Below, piece after piece: positions 36,150-44,914 of a stretch of DNA of 64,000 nucleotides. Position 1 is the stretch's first letter. Every line of letters begins with the position of its first letter. A model generated the notes under the pieces. That model saw only the letters and a program-made list of their open reading frames with translations, was not told where the DNA came from and did not search any database. This DNA comes from Phreatobacter sp. (GTDB taxonomy: Bacteria; Pseudomonadota; Alphaproteobacteria; Rhizobiales; Phreatobacteraceae): the NCBI RefSeq assembly GCF_030691135.1, contig NZ_JAUYFA010000011.1, forward strand, positions 62,001 through 126,000. Direction: 5' to 3'. The position numbers and the translations under genes are program-made.

Positions 36150-37628
36150 TCAATCGATTTTCGAGGCAGATGGCTTATTGTCGCTCCGAGCATCTATAAG
36201 CACAATGTCTGGGTTGCCCTCGAGGTTAAGCCGTTTGATGATTGATTTCACGCGATCGTATTGCTCGCGTTTAAAGAATATTATGCACTTTATTGCCCGC
36301 TCAGCGTCAGATGCGTCCTGATACGCCTCCACTTGTTTCTTAAGGTTCATTTCAAGTTTTGTATTTTTAGCCAACTTCATTTCGATGAGGGTTTTGTGCC
36401 GACCTCTGCTCGCCTTAAAGTCTACGGGTCCGCGCCCGTCATTGGCCTCTCTTCCGATGTCTGATGGCGTCCCAAACCAAACTAACCGATAAAGGATTTG
36501 AACGTCCTTTTCACGTTCCACGGGGTTTCCATTATCGTCATAAAATATCCTCCAGCACCCTTGTTCTTCGATTGCACGCTTGAGGTAGGCTAATCTCGCG
36601 TGAGCTTCCGCATATGTTCCGCCGGCCAATCCGTAGAATCCCGACAGGGCCAACGCAGGTTGTAGTGTCTCCCTCAGGCGTTTAGAAAAAAAGAGCTCTG
36701 TTAGAAGAACATTCTCTGAGCTAATTTCCTCGGCCCCGTCCCCATCCAATTCTTTTATTTTTATATAGTAATCTATTATACTTGGAAATTTTCTGATCGT
36801 ATCATAAATCGCGCCAATTTTGTCTTTTGCCGACAGCTTTTCATCGGGCGACGTCCGACGGTCCAACTCAATCTGGAAATAGTTATTTATTGATGCCCTT
36901 AGCTGGTCATCGGGTATTGCGCTTGGTATTCCCTCAAATTTTGCCAATAAGTCTTGCCGATTGATCCACGTATCATCTCTCGTCAGCATATCTTTAGGCG
37001 TAAGTATTACATGATCATCTTTATGCCATGGCAATTTATATGCCCTACGCTGCCAACTCTCGGTCCGATAATTAAACAAGGCTCGCTCTATAAAAACGAC
37101 CCTCACCTGATCGTCTCTTAAATTCTCTTTCGCAAATTTCGCCGTGTATTCACAAATAAACTCTTGTATTAAATTCGTCACAAAATCGCTAATATTATCG
37201 CAACCTACGCCATCTGCAATAAGACACAGTTTTTCTAAGTGACTACCTTTTGTAATGCGTTCTTTTCCAAAATCTCCGAACAAAACACCAAGATTAGAGT
37301 GCAGCGCCTTCGCAAAATCGACACCGAGCCCCGAACCTCCATTGCCTACCATAGAGAACCCGAGCCAATTTTGTTTTACTTCTGGGAAGCAGTACCAATT
37401 CCGAAGCTGCCCTTCGCTTATTGACCCCGATAACGCCCGTTCACGCAAAAAAACTAAATAGTCGATTATTTTGTTATGTAGAACTTTGTATTCTTCTTTT
37501 TCACTGTGAAAAAGCAAAAAGGGATCAATAAACAATGGAAGATCATTGATTAGCGAAATATCGAACGCGCCGTATTCCTCCAACACAGCGGGATCGATGC
37601 CGAAGCTATCACTAAAAAACGTTCCCAT
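36150..37628 (-). CDS. AT-rich orphan gene with PD-(D/E)XK nuclease domain
   Basis: This 492-residue protein has two parts. The N-terminal 360 residues are of unknown fold and begin with ISLINDLPLFIDPFLLF (25-40); no nucleotide-binding motif is visible. The C-terminal 110 residues hold a full PD-(D/E)XK signature: E394, D403 (GRGPVDF), E416-M-K418 (LIEMK) and the Q432-x3-Y436 pair (KKQVEAY) of the Mrr/RecB-like type. The region is strikingly AT-rich, with rare-in-this-genome codons (ATA, TTA, AAA), so it was acquired by transfer. It stands alone between pyrE and the rsh relic. A stand-alone defence nuclease is plausible but unproven. Confidence 0.85.
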   Translation of the reverse strand: MGTFFSDSFGIDPAVLEEYGAFDISLINDLPLFIDPFLLFHSEKEEYKVLHNKIIDYLVFLRERALSGSISEGQLRNWYCFPEVKQNWLGFSMVGNGGSGLGVDFAKALHSNLGVLFGDFGKERITKGSHLEKLCLIADGVGCDNISDFVTNLIQEFICEYTAKFAKENLRDDQVRVVFIERALFNYRTESWQRRAYKLPWHKDDHVILTPKDMLTRDDTWINRQDLLAKFEGIPSAIPDDQLRASINNYFQIELDRRTSPDEKLSAKDKIGAIYDTIRKFPSIIDYYIKIKELDGDGAEEISSENVLLTELFFSKRLRETLQPALALSGFYGLAGGTYAEAHARLAYLKRAIEEQGCWRIFYDDNGNPVEREKDVQILYRLVWFGTPSDIGREANDGRGPVDFKASRGRHKTLIEMKLAKNTKLEMNLKKQVEAYQDASDAERAIKCIIFFKREQYDRVKSIIKRLNLEGNPDIVLIDARSDNKPSASKID

Positions 37629-37773
37629 TCCGCGCCACCGGTATCCAACTGCGATCTGGAACCATCACCTCATGCGTTTATAATGGCCTTAATGCAACTC
37701 TTGCGCAATCGTCGATGGCCTGTCCGGTCAAATAATACAAATCGGCTCTGGTTCAGCCAAACTCTAAAACAAA

Positions 37774-37917
37774 CTAGTCTAAAATCCGCTGGCCCTCCGC
37801 CGTCATCGAAAGTGTCCTGATCCTCGTGATAGTTGCGCCACTGGTATCATCCGCCGTGGTGAGCTGTACGCACAAGACGAAGACGTTAACCCCTTCGTCC
37901 ACGATGACCTGATTCAC
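37774..37917 (-). pseudogene. Relic of rsh 3' end (ACT domain), in frame
   Basis: Read from the GTG at 37917 to the TAG at 37776-37774, 47 codons stay open and align with the last 60 residues of Rsh at 40422: 25 of 47 residues are identical by hand alignment, with one 13-codon deletion. Shared stretches include VxQVI, TTAD and IRTLxMTAExQR. GAGGGGGG precedes the GTG, so it could even be translated. It lies just downstream of the DUF4395 gene and at the edge of the AT-rich gene. Most likely it is the displaced original or duplicated end of rsh. Confidence 0.8.
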
Positions 37918-37923
37918 CCCCCC

Positions 37924-38649
37924 TCACAAACACCCGTTATGCCGCTTCCACCGCTCCTCGTGCCCGATCGCCACGGCGAAGGCCGGGACGCGGCAGCGTT
38001 CGGCCTCGGCCGCGGCAGTGGCGGCGCGCATTCCCCGCGCCTGCGAGGCCGGCATCTGCCAGGCGACGAGGCCGATGACCAGCACGGCGGCGGCGAGCAC
38101 CGCGAGCTGGGCGGGGACGAGGCGCTGGACCTCCTCGGGCCGGTGGATCTCGCAGGCGCCGCCGGGGCAGAGCTGCGCCTTCTCGCGGTTGAACAGGTTG
38201 TAGATCGAGCAGCCGATGCAGATGCCGAAGGCCGCCTCGCAGAAGAGGAAGGTGATGCAGAGCAGGCAGACGAGGAGGATGAGCGGCCCGCGCATGTCGG
38301 CATAGACGACCAGCCCCATCATCAGCACCGCCATGGCGAGGCCGATGCTCCAGGCGAAGCGCTTCTGCGGCGCGCCGACATAGTCCGGCTTCTGGTGGCG
38401 GACGAAGATGCGGCCGAGGACGAGGCTCGGGGCATAGGCGGGATTGACCAGGACGCGGATGGTGAAGTCGATGAAGAAGGCGACCACGGTGATGCGCGTC
38501 AGGGTGAAGTCGCCGAGATACCAGGCCTGCAGGAAGGCGGTGCCGGCGAGCAGCAGGAGGAGGCCGGCGCCGGCGCGGGCCTCGCGCTCGTTGAGGACGC
38601 GGACGGGATAGGCCGGGTGGTCGAGCCCGAACTGGAAGAGCCTGGTCAT
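37924..38649 (-). CDS. DUF4395 membrane protein
   Basis: This 241-residue protein has four to five membrane segments and the DUF4395 features DHPAYPVRVLNEREARAGAG near the start and FGICIGCSIYNLF with the paired Cys of CIGC and, further on, CPGG. The last 55 residues are a soluble tail of Ala/Arg/His type. Family function is not established; some members associate with thioredoxin-like proteins. The ATG at 38649 is chosen to match the family's MTRLFxFG start. It diverges from the polytopic membrane gene. Confidence 0.85.
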   Translation of the reverse strand: MTRLFQFGLDHPAYPVRVLNEREARAGAGLLLLLAGTAFLQAWYLGDFTLTRITVVAFFIDFTIRVLVNPAYAPSLVLGRIFVRHQKPDYVGAPQKRFAWSIGLAMAVLMMGLVVYADMRGPLILLVCLLCITFLFCEAAFGICIGCSIYNLFNREKAQLCPGGACEIHRPEEVQRLVPAQLAVLAAAVLVIGLVAWQMPASQARGMRAATAAAEAERCRVPAFAVAIGHEERWKRHNGCL

Positions 38650-38863
38650 GGTCGATGGTCCTGAACGCGAGATCGCTGACGCCGGGGCGTGTCGCATAGC
38701 ATTTCTGGAATGTGAAGTGCGCGAGTGACGCAGGGGCGCGGGCGCAGCCCCTGCCGCTGCCTCTGCCTCTGCCGCTGCCACGGCGCGCTTTGGCCGGAAG
38801 CGGCAAGCTGTTAGGAACACCGCTCCGCCCTGCCCGCCTGTTCGAGGGATGCGCCCCAGCGCC

Positions 38864-40387
38864 ATGAACCATCACAGCCCCGCCGCGCCGCCCGAGGGCG
38901 GGGCAACCGACCTCGCGGTCGACATCAACGCGCCGGTCCGGTCGCCGCTGCTGCGCGCCGCGCCGTGGATCGCGCTCGTCGTCTCGCTCGCCATCCTCGC
39001 AGGCTATCTCGCCACCGACGTGCAGATCTTCGCCGATGGCGGTTTCTTCGCCTTCGCCTTCCTGACGGGTGACCCCTGGGGGGCGCATTTCGTCAATATC
39101 CCGACGCGCGCCGCCGCCTTCCTCGTCACCATGGTGCCGCCCTTCCTCTGGGCGCGGGTGGGCGACCCGGCCAGCGCGATCCGCCTCTACGGGCTGATCT
39201 TCGGCCTGCTGCCGCTCGCCGGCCTCCTCGCCACCTGGGCGATCGCCGGCAACCGGCGCATCCTGCTGTTCTGCTCCCTGTCGACCATCGTCGTGCTGCC
39301 GGCCTCGGTGTTCTTCCCCTCCGAGACGCTGGTGACCCATGCGGTGTTCTGGCCGCTCTTCGCATTTGTCTGCGTCAGCCGGGCGCCGGCCGCCCTTCCC
39401 GCCGTCCTGCTCATGCTCGCCCTCGCCTTCTCGCACGAGGGCGGCATGGGGCTCATGGTGCTGCTGGTCGCCCTGCTCGCCCTGCGCCGGCGCGCCGGGC
39501 CGGTGGTGGTCGGCGCGGGCCTCACCGTGCTGGTCCTCTGGCTGTCGACCAGGCTCCTCGTCCCGCCGGTCCATGCCGCGACGCGCGATGCGCTGGTCCT
39601 CAACATGATCGGCGTGGTCAACCCGTTCGGCATCATCCGGCCGCTGAGCGTGGCCATCGTCGCCGGGGTGGCGACGGCCTGGTGGCTCCTGCGGCGGGAC
39701 GCGGCGGACGAGCCGCCGGTCTCCCGGATCCTGGTGATCGCCGGCCTTGCCCTGATCCCCGCTGCGGCCATCCTCGTCGCGGCCGATCTCGCCTTCGTCG
39801 GCCGCCACGACACCCTGCTGGTCGGCCGCTACAATTTCCGCACGCTGCTGCTCGGCAGCCTCGCGCTCTTCCTTCTGGCACTGTCGGTGATGTCGCTGCC
39901 GGACGGGCGCCGGCCCGCCCCGGTCCGGCGGCTCATCGGCTGGGCGACGGTGCGGGCCCGCCGCGCGCCGGCGCTGATCCTGGCGACCATGCTGATCGCC
40001 ACCGCCTGCCACGCCATGGACGGCGTGAACTTCCTCGCCTCGTGGCGCGCCTATGCGCAGGAACTCCGCGCCATCGCCCTCGGCCGGCCAGCGCCCGTGC
40101 CGGCCTATGCCGAAATCCTGTCGCGCGACCCGCGCCCGGCGCCCGAGCGGCTTCAGCGCCCCGGCCGGGACTGGACCATGAGCTGGGACTGGACCGACCC
40201 CTTCCTCTCGGTGGTTCTCGCCCTGCCGCAGCCGGCGCAGGCGCTGGTCTATCGCCCGGCCGAAACCTATGCGCCGCTCTCCTGTACGATGATGCGGGAC
40301 GCCGACCGGTCGGCGATCCGGGTGCCGCGGGAGAGCTACGAACTGCTGCTGAGCTATATGTGCGAACACCGCGGCAAGCAGGACTAG
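38864..40387 (+). CDS. Unknown polytopic membrane protein
   Basis: This 507-residue protein has about ten to twelve hydrophobic segments over residues 30-400 and a periplasmic-type C-terminal domain of about 100 residues with two Cys (LSCTMMRD, SYMCEHR). The pattern of an early acidic/aromatic loop (TDVQIFADGGFFAFAFLTGDPW) recalls membrane glycosyltransferases of the C type, but I see no diagnostic motif, so no function is assigned. ATGs at 38849 and 38864 are possible. It is the only plus-strand gene between pyrE and rpoZ. Confidence 0.75.
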   Translation: MNHHSPAAPPEGGATDLAVDINAPVRSPLLRAAPWIALVVSLAILAGYLATDVQIFADGGFFAFAFLTGDPWGAHFVNIPTRAAAFLVTMVPPFLWARVGDPASAIRLYGLIFGLLPLAGLLATWAIAGNRRILLFCSLSTIVVLPASVFFPSETLVTHAVFWPLFAFVCVSRAPAALPAVLLMLALAFSHEGGMGLMVLLVALLALRRRAGPVVVGAGLTVLVLWLSTRLLVPPVHAATRDALVLNMIGVVNPFGIIRPLSVAIVAGVATAWWLLRRDAADEPPVSRILVIAGLALIPAAAILVAADLAFVGRHDTLLVGRYNFRTLLLGSLALFLLALSVMSLPDGRRPAPVRRLIGWATVRARRAPALILATMLIATACHAMDGVNFLASWRAYAQELRAIALGRPAPVPAYAEILSRDPRPAPERLQRPGRDWTMSWDWTDPFLSVVLALPQPAQALVYRPAETYAPLSCTMMRDADRSAIRVPRESYELLLSYMCEHRGKQD

Positions 40388-40421
40388 AGGCAGACCGGCG
40401 GGACGGCGCTCGCCGAAGCGC

Positions 40422-42587
40422 CTATTCGAACACCCGCTGCGCCTCGGCCGTCATCGGCAGCGTCCTGATCCCGGCGATGATGGCGTTGAGGTGCTTCAGG
40501 TCCCAGACCTCGACGTCGATGGCGACATTGGTGTAATCCGCCGTGGTGCGCTGCATCCTGAGGTTGTCGATATTGCCGTCATTGTCGGCGATGACCTGGG
40601 TCACGGCGGCGAGCGAGCCCGGCGCGTTGCGCGACTTCACGGCGATGCGGGCGGGGTAGCGGGAACGCTTGGCGCTGTCGACGTCCCAGCGCACGTCGAG
40701 CCAGCGCTCCGGCTCGTTGTCATAGGCGGCCAGCGCCGGCGACTGGATGGGGAAGATGGTGATCCCCTCCCCCGGCGTCATGATGCCGACGATGCGGTCG
40801 CCGGGCACGGCGCCGCTCTCCCTGGAGAAGCGCACCGGCAGGTCGAGATTGATGCCGCGGATGGGGATGGCCCCTTCCGATTCGGGCACCTGGAACTTCA
40901 GCGCCGTCTCGCCGGCGACGCCGAACCAGTCGGCGGTGGGCTTGGGGCCGAGCGGCGTCTCGCTCTTGAAGTCGGGATAGACCGCCTTCAGCACGTCGTC
41001 CTCGGGCATCTCGTTGCGGCCGACGGCCCAGTAGACGTCCTCGACGCCGACGCGGGCGAGGCGCTTCAGCCCCTGTCGCACGATGTCGTCGGAGAAGGAC
41101 TTGCCGGCGCGGGTGAACAGCGTCTGGACGATCTGGCGGCCGAGTTCGAGATATTGGGCGCGGGTCGCGACGCGGGTGGCCCGGCGGATGGCCGAGCGGG
41201 CGCGGCCGGTGACGACGATGTTCTCCCAGGCCGGCGAGGGCGTCGCCTTGGGATCGGTGATGATCTCGACCTCGTCGCCGTTCTGCAGCTCGGTGACCAG
41301 CGGCCGCTCGACGCCGTTGATGCGGGCGCGGGCGCACTGGTTGCCGATGTCGGTGTGGACCGCATAGGCGAAGTCGATACAGTTGGCCTTGCGCGGCAGG
41401 GCGATCAGCCGGCCCTTCGGGGTGAAGCAATAGACCTGGTCGGAGAACAGCTCGAGCTTGGTGTGTTCGAGGAATTCCTCGGGGTTGTCGGCATGGGCGA
41501 GCATTTCCACCATGCGGCGCAGCCAGGCATAGGCGGTGCTCTCGGCGTGTTCGGCGTCGTCCTTGTAGAGGGCGTGCGCGGCGATGCCGTATTCGGCGAT
41601 CTCGTGCATCTGCGAGGTGCGGATCTGCATCTCGACGCGCTGGCTCTGCGGGCCGATGACGGTGGTGTGCAGCGAGCGGTAATCGTTGCCCTTGGGCGTC
41701 GAGATATAGTCCTTGAAGCGCAGCGGCACCGCCGGCCAGGTGGTGTGGATGATGCCGACGGCGGCGTAGCAGGCGGGGATGTCGTCGACGAGGATGCGGA
41801 AGGCGACGATGTCGGAGAGCTGCTCGAAGGAGACCGATTTGCGCTCCATCTTGCGGTAGATCGAATAGGGCTTCTTCAGCCGGCCGGTGACCTCGGCGCT
41901 GATGCCCTCGCCGGCGAGCTTGCGGGCGAGCTGGGTCTCGATCTCCTCGATGACGGCGGCGGCGGCCGCGCGCTGGCGGTCGAGCCGCTGCTTCAGCGCC
42001 TCGTAGGCCTCGGCGTTGATCTGCCGGAAGGCCAGGTCCTCCAGCTCCTCGCGCATGTCGTGCATGCCCATGCGGCCTGCGAGCGGGGCGTAGATGTCCA
42101 GCGTCTCCTGGGCGACGCGGTCGCGCTTGGCCGGGGGCACATAGTGCAGCGTGCGCATGTTGTGCAGGCGGTCGGCGAGCTTCACCAGCAGGACGCGCAC
42201 GTCGGAGGTGATGGCGAGCAGGAGCTTCCTGAGGTTCTCCGCCTGCACCGCCTGCTTGGAGACGAGGTCGAGCTTCTTCAGCTTGGTCAGGCCGTCGACA
42301 AGCTCGGCGATGGCGGCGCCGAACTTCTCGCGGATGTCGTCCTTGGTGGCGGCGGTGTCCTCGATCGTGTCGTGCAGCAGGGCCGAGACGATGGTGGCGT
42401 CGTCGACCTTGAGGTCGGTGAGGATCGCCGCGACCTCGAGCGGATGGGAGAAATAGGGGTCGCCGGAGGCGCGCTTCTGCGTGCCGTGGGCCAGCATGGC
42501 ATAGACATAGGCGCGGTCGAGCAGGGCCTCGTCGGCCTTCGGGTTGTAGCGCTTGACGCGCTCCACCAGCTCGTATTGACGCATCAT
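40422..42587 (-). CDS. rsh: Bifunctional (p)ppGpp synthetase/hydrolase Rsh
   Basis: This 721-residue protein has all four Rsh domains: an HD hydrolase (H48, H72-D73 and D139 visible), a synthetase with RLKKPYSIYRKMERK and GNDYRSLHTTVIGP, a TGS domain (about 395-455, CFTPKGRLIALPRKANCIDFAYAVHTDIG) and a C-terminal ACT domain (about 645-721). Both active sites look intact, as expected for the single Rsh of this order. rpoZ lies upstream on the same strand, with a terminator between them. A relic of its 3' end lies 2.5 kb downstream. Confidence 0.97.
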   Translation of the reverse strand: MMRQYELVERVKRYNPKADEALLDRAYVYAMLAHGTQKRASGDPYFSHPLEVAAILTDLKVDDATIVSALLHDTIEDTAATKDDIREKFGAAIAELVDGLTKLKKLDLVSKQAVQAENLRKLLLAITSDVRVLLVKLADRLHNMRTLHYVPPAKRDRVAQETLDIYAPLAGRMGMHDMREELEDLAFRQINAEAYEALKQRLDRQRAAAAAVIEEIETQLARKLAGEGISAEVTGRLKKPYSIYRKMERKSVSFEQLSDIVAFRILVDDIPACYAAVGIIHTTWPAVPLRFKDYISTPKGNDYRSLHTTVIGPQSQRVEMQIRTSQMHEIAEYGIAAHALYKDDAEHAESTAYAWLRRMVEMLAHADNPEEFLEHTKLELFSDQVYCFTPKGRLIALPRKANCIDFAYAVHTDIGNQCARARINGVERPLVTELQNGDEVEIITDPKATPSPAWENIVVTGRARSAIRRATRVATRAQYLELGRQIVQTLFTRAGKSFSDDIVRQGLKRLARVGVEDVYWAVGRNEMPEDDVLKAVYPDFKSETPLGPKPTADWFGVAGETALKFQVPESEGAIPIRGINLDLPVRFSRESGAVPGDRIVGIMTPGEGITIFPIQSPALAAYDNEPERWLDVRWDVDSAKRSRYPARIAVKSRNAPGSLAAVTQVIADNDGNIDNLRMQRTTADYTNVAIDVEVWDLKHLNAIIAGIRTLPMTAEAQRVFE

Positions 42588-42713
42588 GGGTTCAGGGCCG
42601 CTCTGGCGAATTCATCCGCCGGACCATCACGATAGCACCGACGGGGCCCGGCGCCGCAAGGCCTTCGCGGCAGCAGGCGGGACCGGCGGGCCGGAAGGCG
42701 TCGGCCGGAACGA

Positions 42714-42739
42714 GAAAGGGCGGCCCGCCGGGCCGCCCT
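42714..42739 (-). terminator. Rho-independent terminator between rpoZ and rsh
   Basis: A perfect 10-bp stem (42717-42726 with 42730-42739) with loop GCC is followed on the reverse strand by TTTCTCGTT. It ends the rpoZ transcript, so rsh probably has its own promoter in the 125-bp gap that follows. Confidence 0.88.
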
Positions 42740-42760
42740 GATGGGGGAAACGCTCAGGCC

Positions 42761-43150
42761 TCACATGCCGTCGTCGTCGTCGGTGTCCTCCGGCGGCTTC
42801 AGCCCCTCGAGGCCGCGCAGCAGGTCTTCCTCGCTCATGCGGTCCATCGGCACGTTGGTGTCGTCGGCGCTGGCGCCGGGCGCCGCGATCATCGGCACCA
42901 TGTCCGGCTCGGGCTCGTCGACCTCGACATATTTCTGCAGCGAGTGGATCAGGTCCTCGCGCAAGTCGTCGGGCGAGACCGTCGCATCGGCGATCTCGCG
43001 CAGGGCGACGACGGGGTTCTTGTCGCGGTCGCGATCGATGGTGATCGGCGACCCGGCGGCGAGCATGCGCGCCCGGTGGCTGGCGACGAGCACGAGCTCG
43101 AAGCGGTTATCGACCTTGTCGATGCAATCCTCGACGGTGACGCGAGCCAT
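42761..43150 (-). CDS. rpoZ: RNA polymerase omega subunit
   Basis: This 129-residue protein begins [20 protein letters not shown] and continues [27 protein letters not shown], the omega core; the C-terminal 50 residues are the acidic alphaproteobacterial tail. Omega stabilises RNA polymerase and in many bacteria forms part of a ppGpp binding site, which fits its place ahead of rsh. Confidence 0.96.
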   Translation of the reverse strand: MARVTVEDCIDKVDNRFELVLVASHRARMLAAGSPITIDRDRDKNPVVALREIADATVSPDDLREDLIHSLQKYVEVDEPEPDMVPMIAAPGASADDTNVPMDRMSEEDLLRGLEGLKPPEDTDDDDGM

Positions 43151-43516
43151 CGCTAGTCCTTGAAAACGTGGGGATGGGGCCTGGAGACAGGCATCTGTCC
43201 GGCAAGCTGGCGTCTATAGCCATTGAAGCGCCGCGATACAAGGCTCTTGACAAGGCTCTTAGCACGAACCGCGGTGCCTTGTCCGCTTCAGCCTGCCGGC
43301 CAGGGCCGACGCGTGACGGAACCCTGCGACACCATGACCATTTATCAGATTGTTTCCGGAGAATGAACTTGCTATAAAAATGCCAAATATGCTAGGATCG
43401 TTCTAACGTAAGCCTTCCGGCCAGCGTCTTGGAAGGTCAGATTTGCGCCACTACGACCATTTCGTGACCTTTTCACTGTATTCTTCACTCTATTGACACA
43501 TCAAGGACGTTACGTC
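43151..43516. other. Divergent intergenic region rpoZ / NYN gene
   Basis: This 366-bp gap has no gene I can support. It holds a tandem 12-bp repeat at 43239-43262 (ACAAGGCTCTTG then ACAAGGCTCTTA) and an AT-rich stretch at about 43330-43500, which probably carries the promoters for both diverging genes. I cannot place a -35/-10 pair with confidence. Confidence 0.5.
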
Positions 43517-44164
43517 ATGTCGACAGGAACCGAGCGGATTGCCCTCTTCATCGATGGCGCCAACCTTTACGCGACCGCGAAGACCCTCGGCTTCGACATC
43601 GACTACAAACGCCTGCTCGGAGAGTTTCGCAGCCGCGGCTACCTGCTGCGCGCCTACTATTACACCGCGCTGATCGAGGATCAGGAATACTCGTCGATCC
43701 GGCCGCTGATCGACTGGCTCGATTACAACGGCTTCACCGTGGTCACCAAGGCGGCCAAGGAGTTCACCGATTCCCTCGGACGCCGGAAGGTGAAGGGGAA
43801 CATGGACATCGAACTCGCCGTCGACGCCATGGAACTCGCCCCGCGCATCGACCACATCGTCCTGTTCTCCGGCGACGGCGACTTCCGCTCGCTGGTCGAG
43901 GCCCTGCAGCGCCGCGGCGTCAAGGTGTCGGTCGTCTCCACCGTCTCGGTGCAGCCGGCCATGATCGCCGACGAACTGCGCCGCCAGGCCGACGAGTTCA
44001 TCGACCTCGCCCATCTGGCGCAGCGGGTCGGGCGCGATCCCGCCGAGCGGGCAGTCCGGGCGCCCGGCACCGACGTCCCCGGCTTCGTCCGCGACCGGCC
44101 GCGGCCGCCGCGGCCGGCATCGCCTACCACTCCCGGCGTCGGCGACGATTTCGCCGATCGCTGA
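43517..44164 (+). CDS. NYN-domain (LabA/DUF88-like) protein
   Basis: This 215-residue protein has the PIN-like NYN fold: RIALFIDGANLYATAKTLGFDIDYKRL, KGNMDIELAVDAMEL, DHIVLFSGDGDFRSLVEALQRRGVKVSVVS, with the four conserved Asp residues in place. Such proteins are thought to be RNases. The tail (residues 175-215) is Arg/Pro-rich. AAGGACG precedes the ATG. A uracil-DNA glycosylase gene starts 6 bp after its stop, so they share a transcript. Confidence 0.93.
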   Translation: MSTGTERIALFIDGANLYATAKTLGFDIDYKRLLGEFRSRGYLLRAYYYTALIEDQEYSSIRPLIDWLDYNGFTVVTKAAKEFTDSLGRRKVKGNMDIELAVDAMELAPRIDHIVLFSGDGDFRSLVEALQRRGVKVSVVSTVSVQPAMIADELRRQADEFIDLAHLAQRVGRDPAERAVRAPGTDVPGFVRDRPRPPRPASPTTPGVGDDFADR

Positions 44165-44170
44165 CCGGCC

Positions 44171-44809
44171 ATGGCCTGTCCGGATCAGCCGGGGCGCGAC
44201 TGCCCTCTCTGCCCGCGCCTCGTCGCCTTCCGCGAGCGGCAGCGCGTCGCCCATGACGACTGGCACAATGCGCCCGTCCCCTCCTTCGGGAGCGCCGATG
44301 CGCGCCTGCTCATCGTCGGCCTGGCGCCCGGCCTGCAGGGCGCCAACCGCACCGGCCGCCCCTTCACCGGCGACTGGGCCGGCGATCTCCTCTACGAGAC
44401 GCTGATCGGCTTCGGCTTCGCCCGCGGCACTTACGACGAGCGGCCCGACGACGGCCTTACGCTGGTCGACACCCGCATCACCAATGCGGTGCGTTGCGTG
44501 CCGCCGGAGAACAAGCCGACGACGGAGGAGATCGCCACCTGCCGCGGCTTCCTCGCCGCCACCATCACCGACATGCCGAGGCTCGACGCCATCGTCACCC
44601 TCGGCAGGATCGGCCATGACAGCGCCGTCCGGGCGCTGGGCCTGAAACCGGCGCGGGTGCCGTTCAGCCATGGCGGGGTCCATGCGCTCGACGCCGTCAC
44701 GCTGTTCTCAAGCTACCATTGCTCGCGCTACAACACGAATACCGGCGTGCTGACGCCGCAGATGTTCAGGGACGTATTCGCCGCCGTCAGGGGCCATCTC
44801 GACCGTTGA
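44171..44809 (+). CDS. Family 5 uracil-DNA glycosylase (UDGb type)
   Basis: This 212-residue protein has the iron-sulfur Cys start (DCPLCPRLVAFRERQR), GLAPGLQGANRTGRPFTGD as the first catalytic motif, NAVRCVPPENKP, and SYHCSRYNTNTG as the last motif. This matches UDGb, which removes uracil and some deaminated purines from DNA and has a 4Fe-4S cluster. It is co-transcribed with the NYN protein. Confidence 0.93.
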   Translation: MACPDQPGRDCPLCPRLVAFRERQRVAHDDWHNAPVPSFGSADARLLIVGLAPGLQGANRTGRPFTGDWAGDLLYETLIGFGFARGTYDERPDDGLTLVDTRITNAVRCVPPENKPTTEEIATCRGFLAATITDMPRLDAIVTLGRIGHDSAVRALGLKPARVPFSHGGVHALDAVTLFSSYHCSRYNTNTGVLTPQMFRDVFAAVRGHLDR

Positions 44810-44914
44810 GTTCACGGCTTCGTGACAGCCTCTCCGCATCCACTGGGCGCATCTAGTGGGTTCCATGCAAGACCGCCTTTCGAAGCTGGTCCCAGATCAC
44901 GGGAGATGAGAACG

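Noticed and set aside
36261-36464. Short plus-strand frames inside the AT-rich nuclease gene
   Set aside because: They lack start-site support and lie fully inside a long intact gene with clear motifs on the other strand.
37937-40369. An 810-codon antisense frame across the membrane-protein genes
   Set aside because: It is a compositional shadow rich in Gly, Arg, Glu and Asp; the sense frames have coherent membrane segments and family features.
43168-43377. A 69-codon frame in the rpoZ/NYN gap
   Set aside because: No ribosome-binding site or family likeness; it overlaps the tandem 12-bp repeat and AT-rich promoter-like region.
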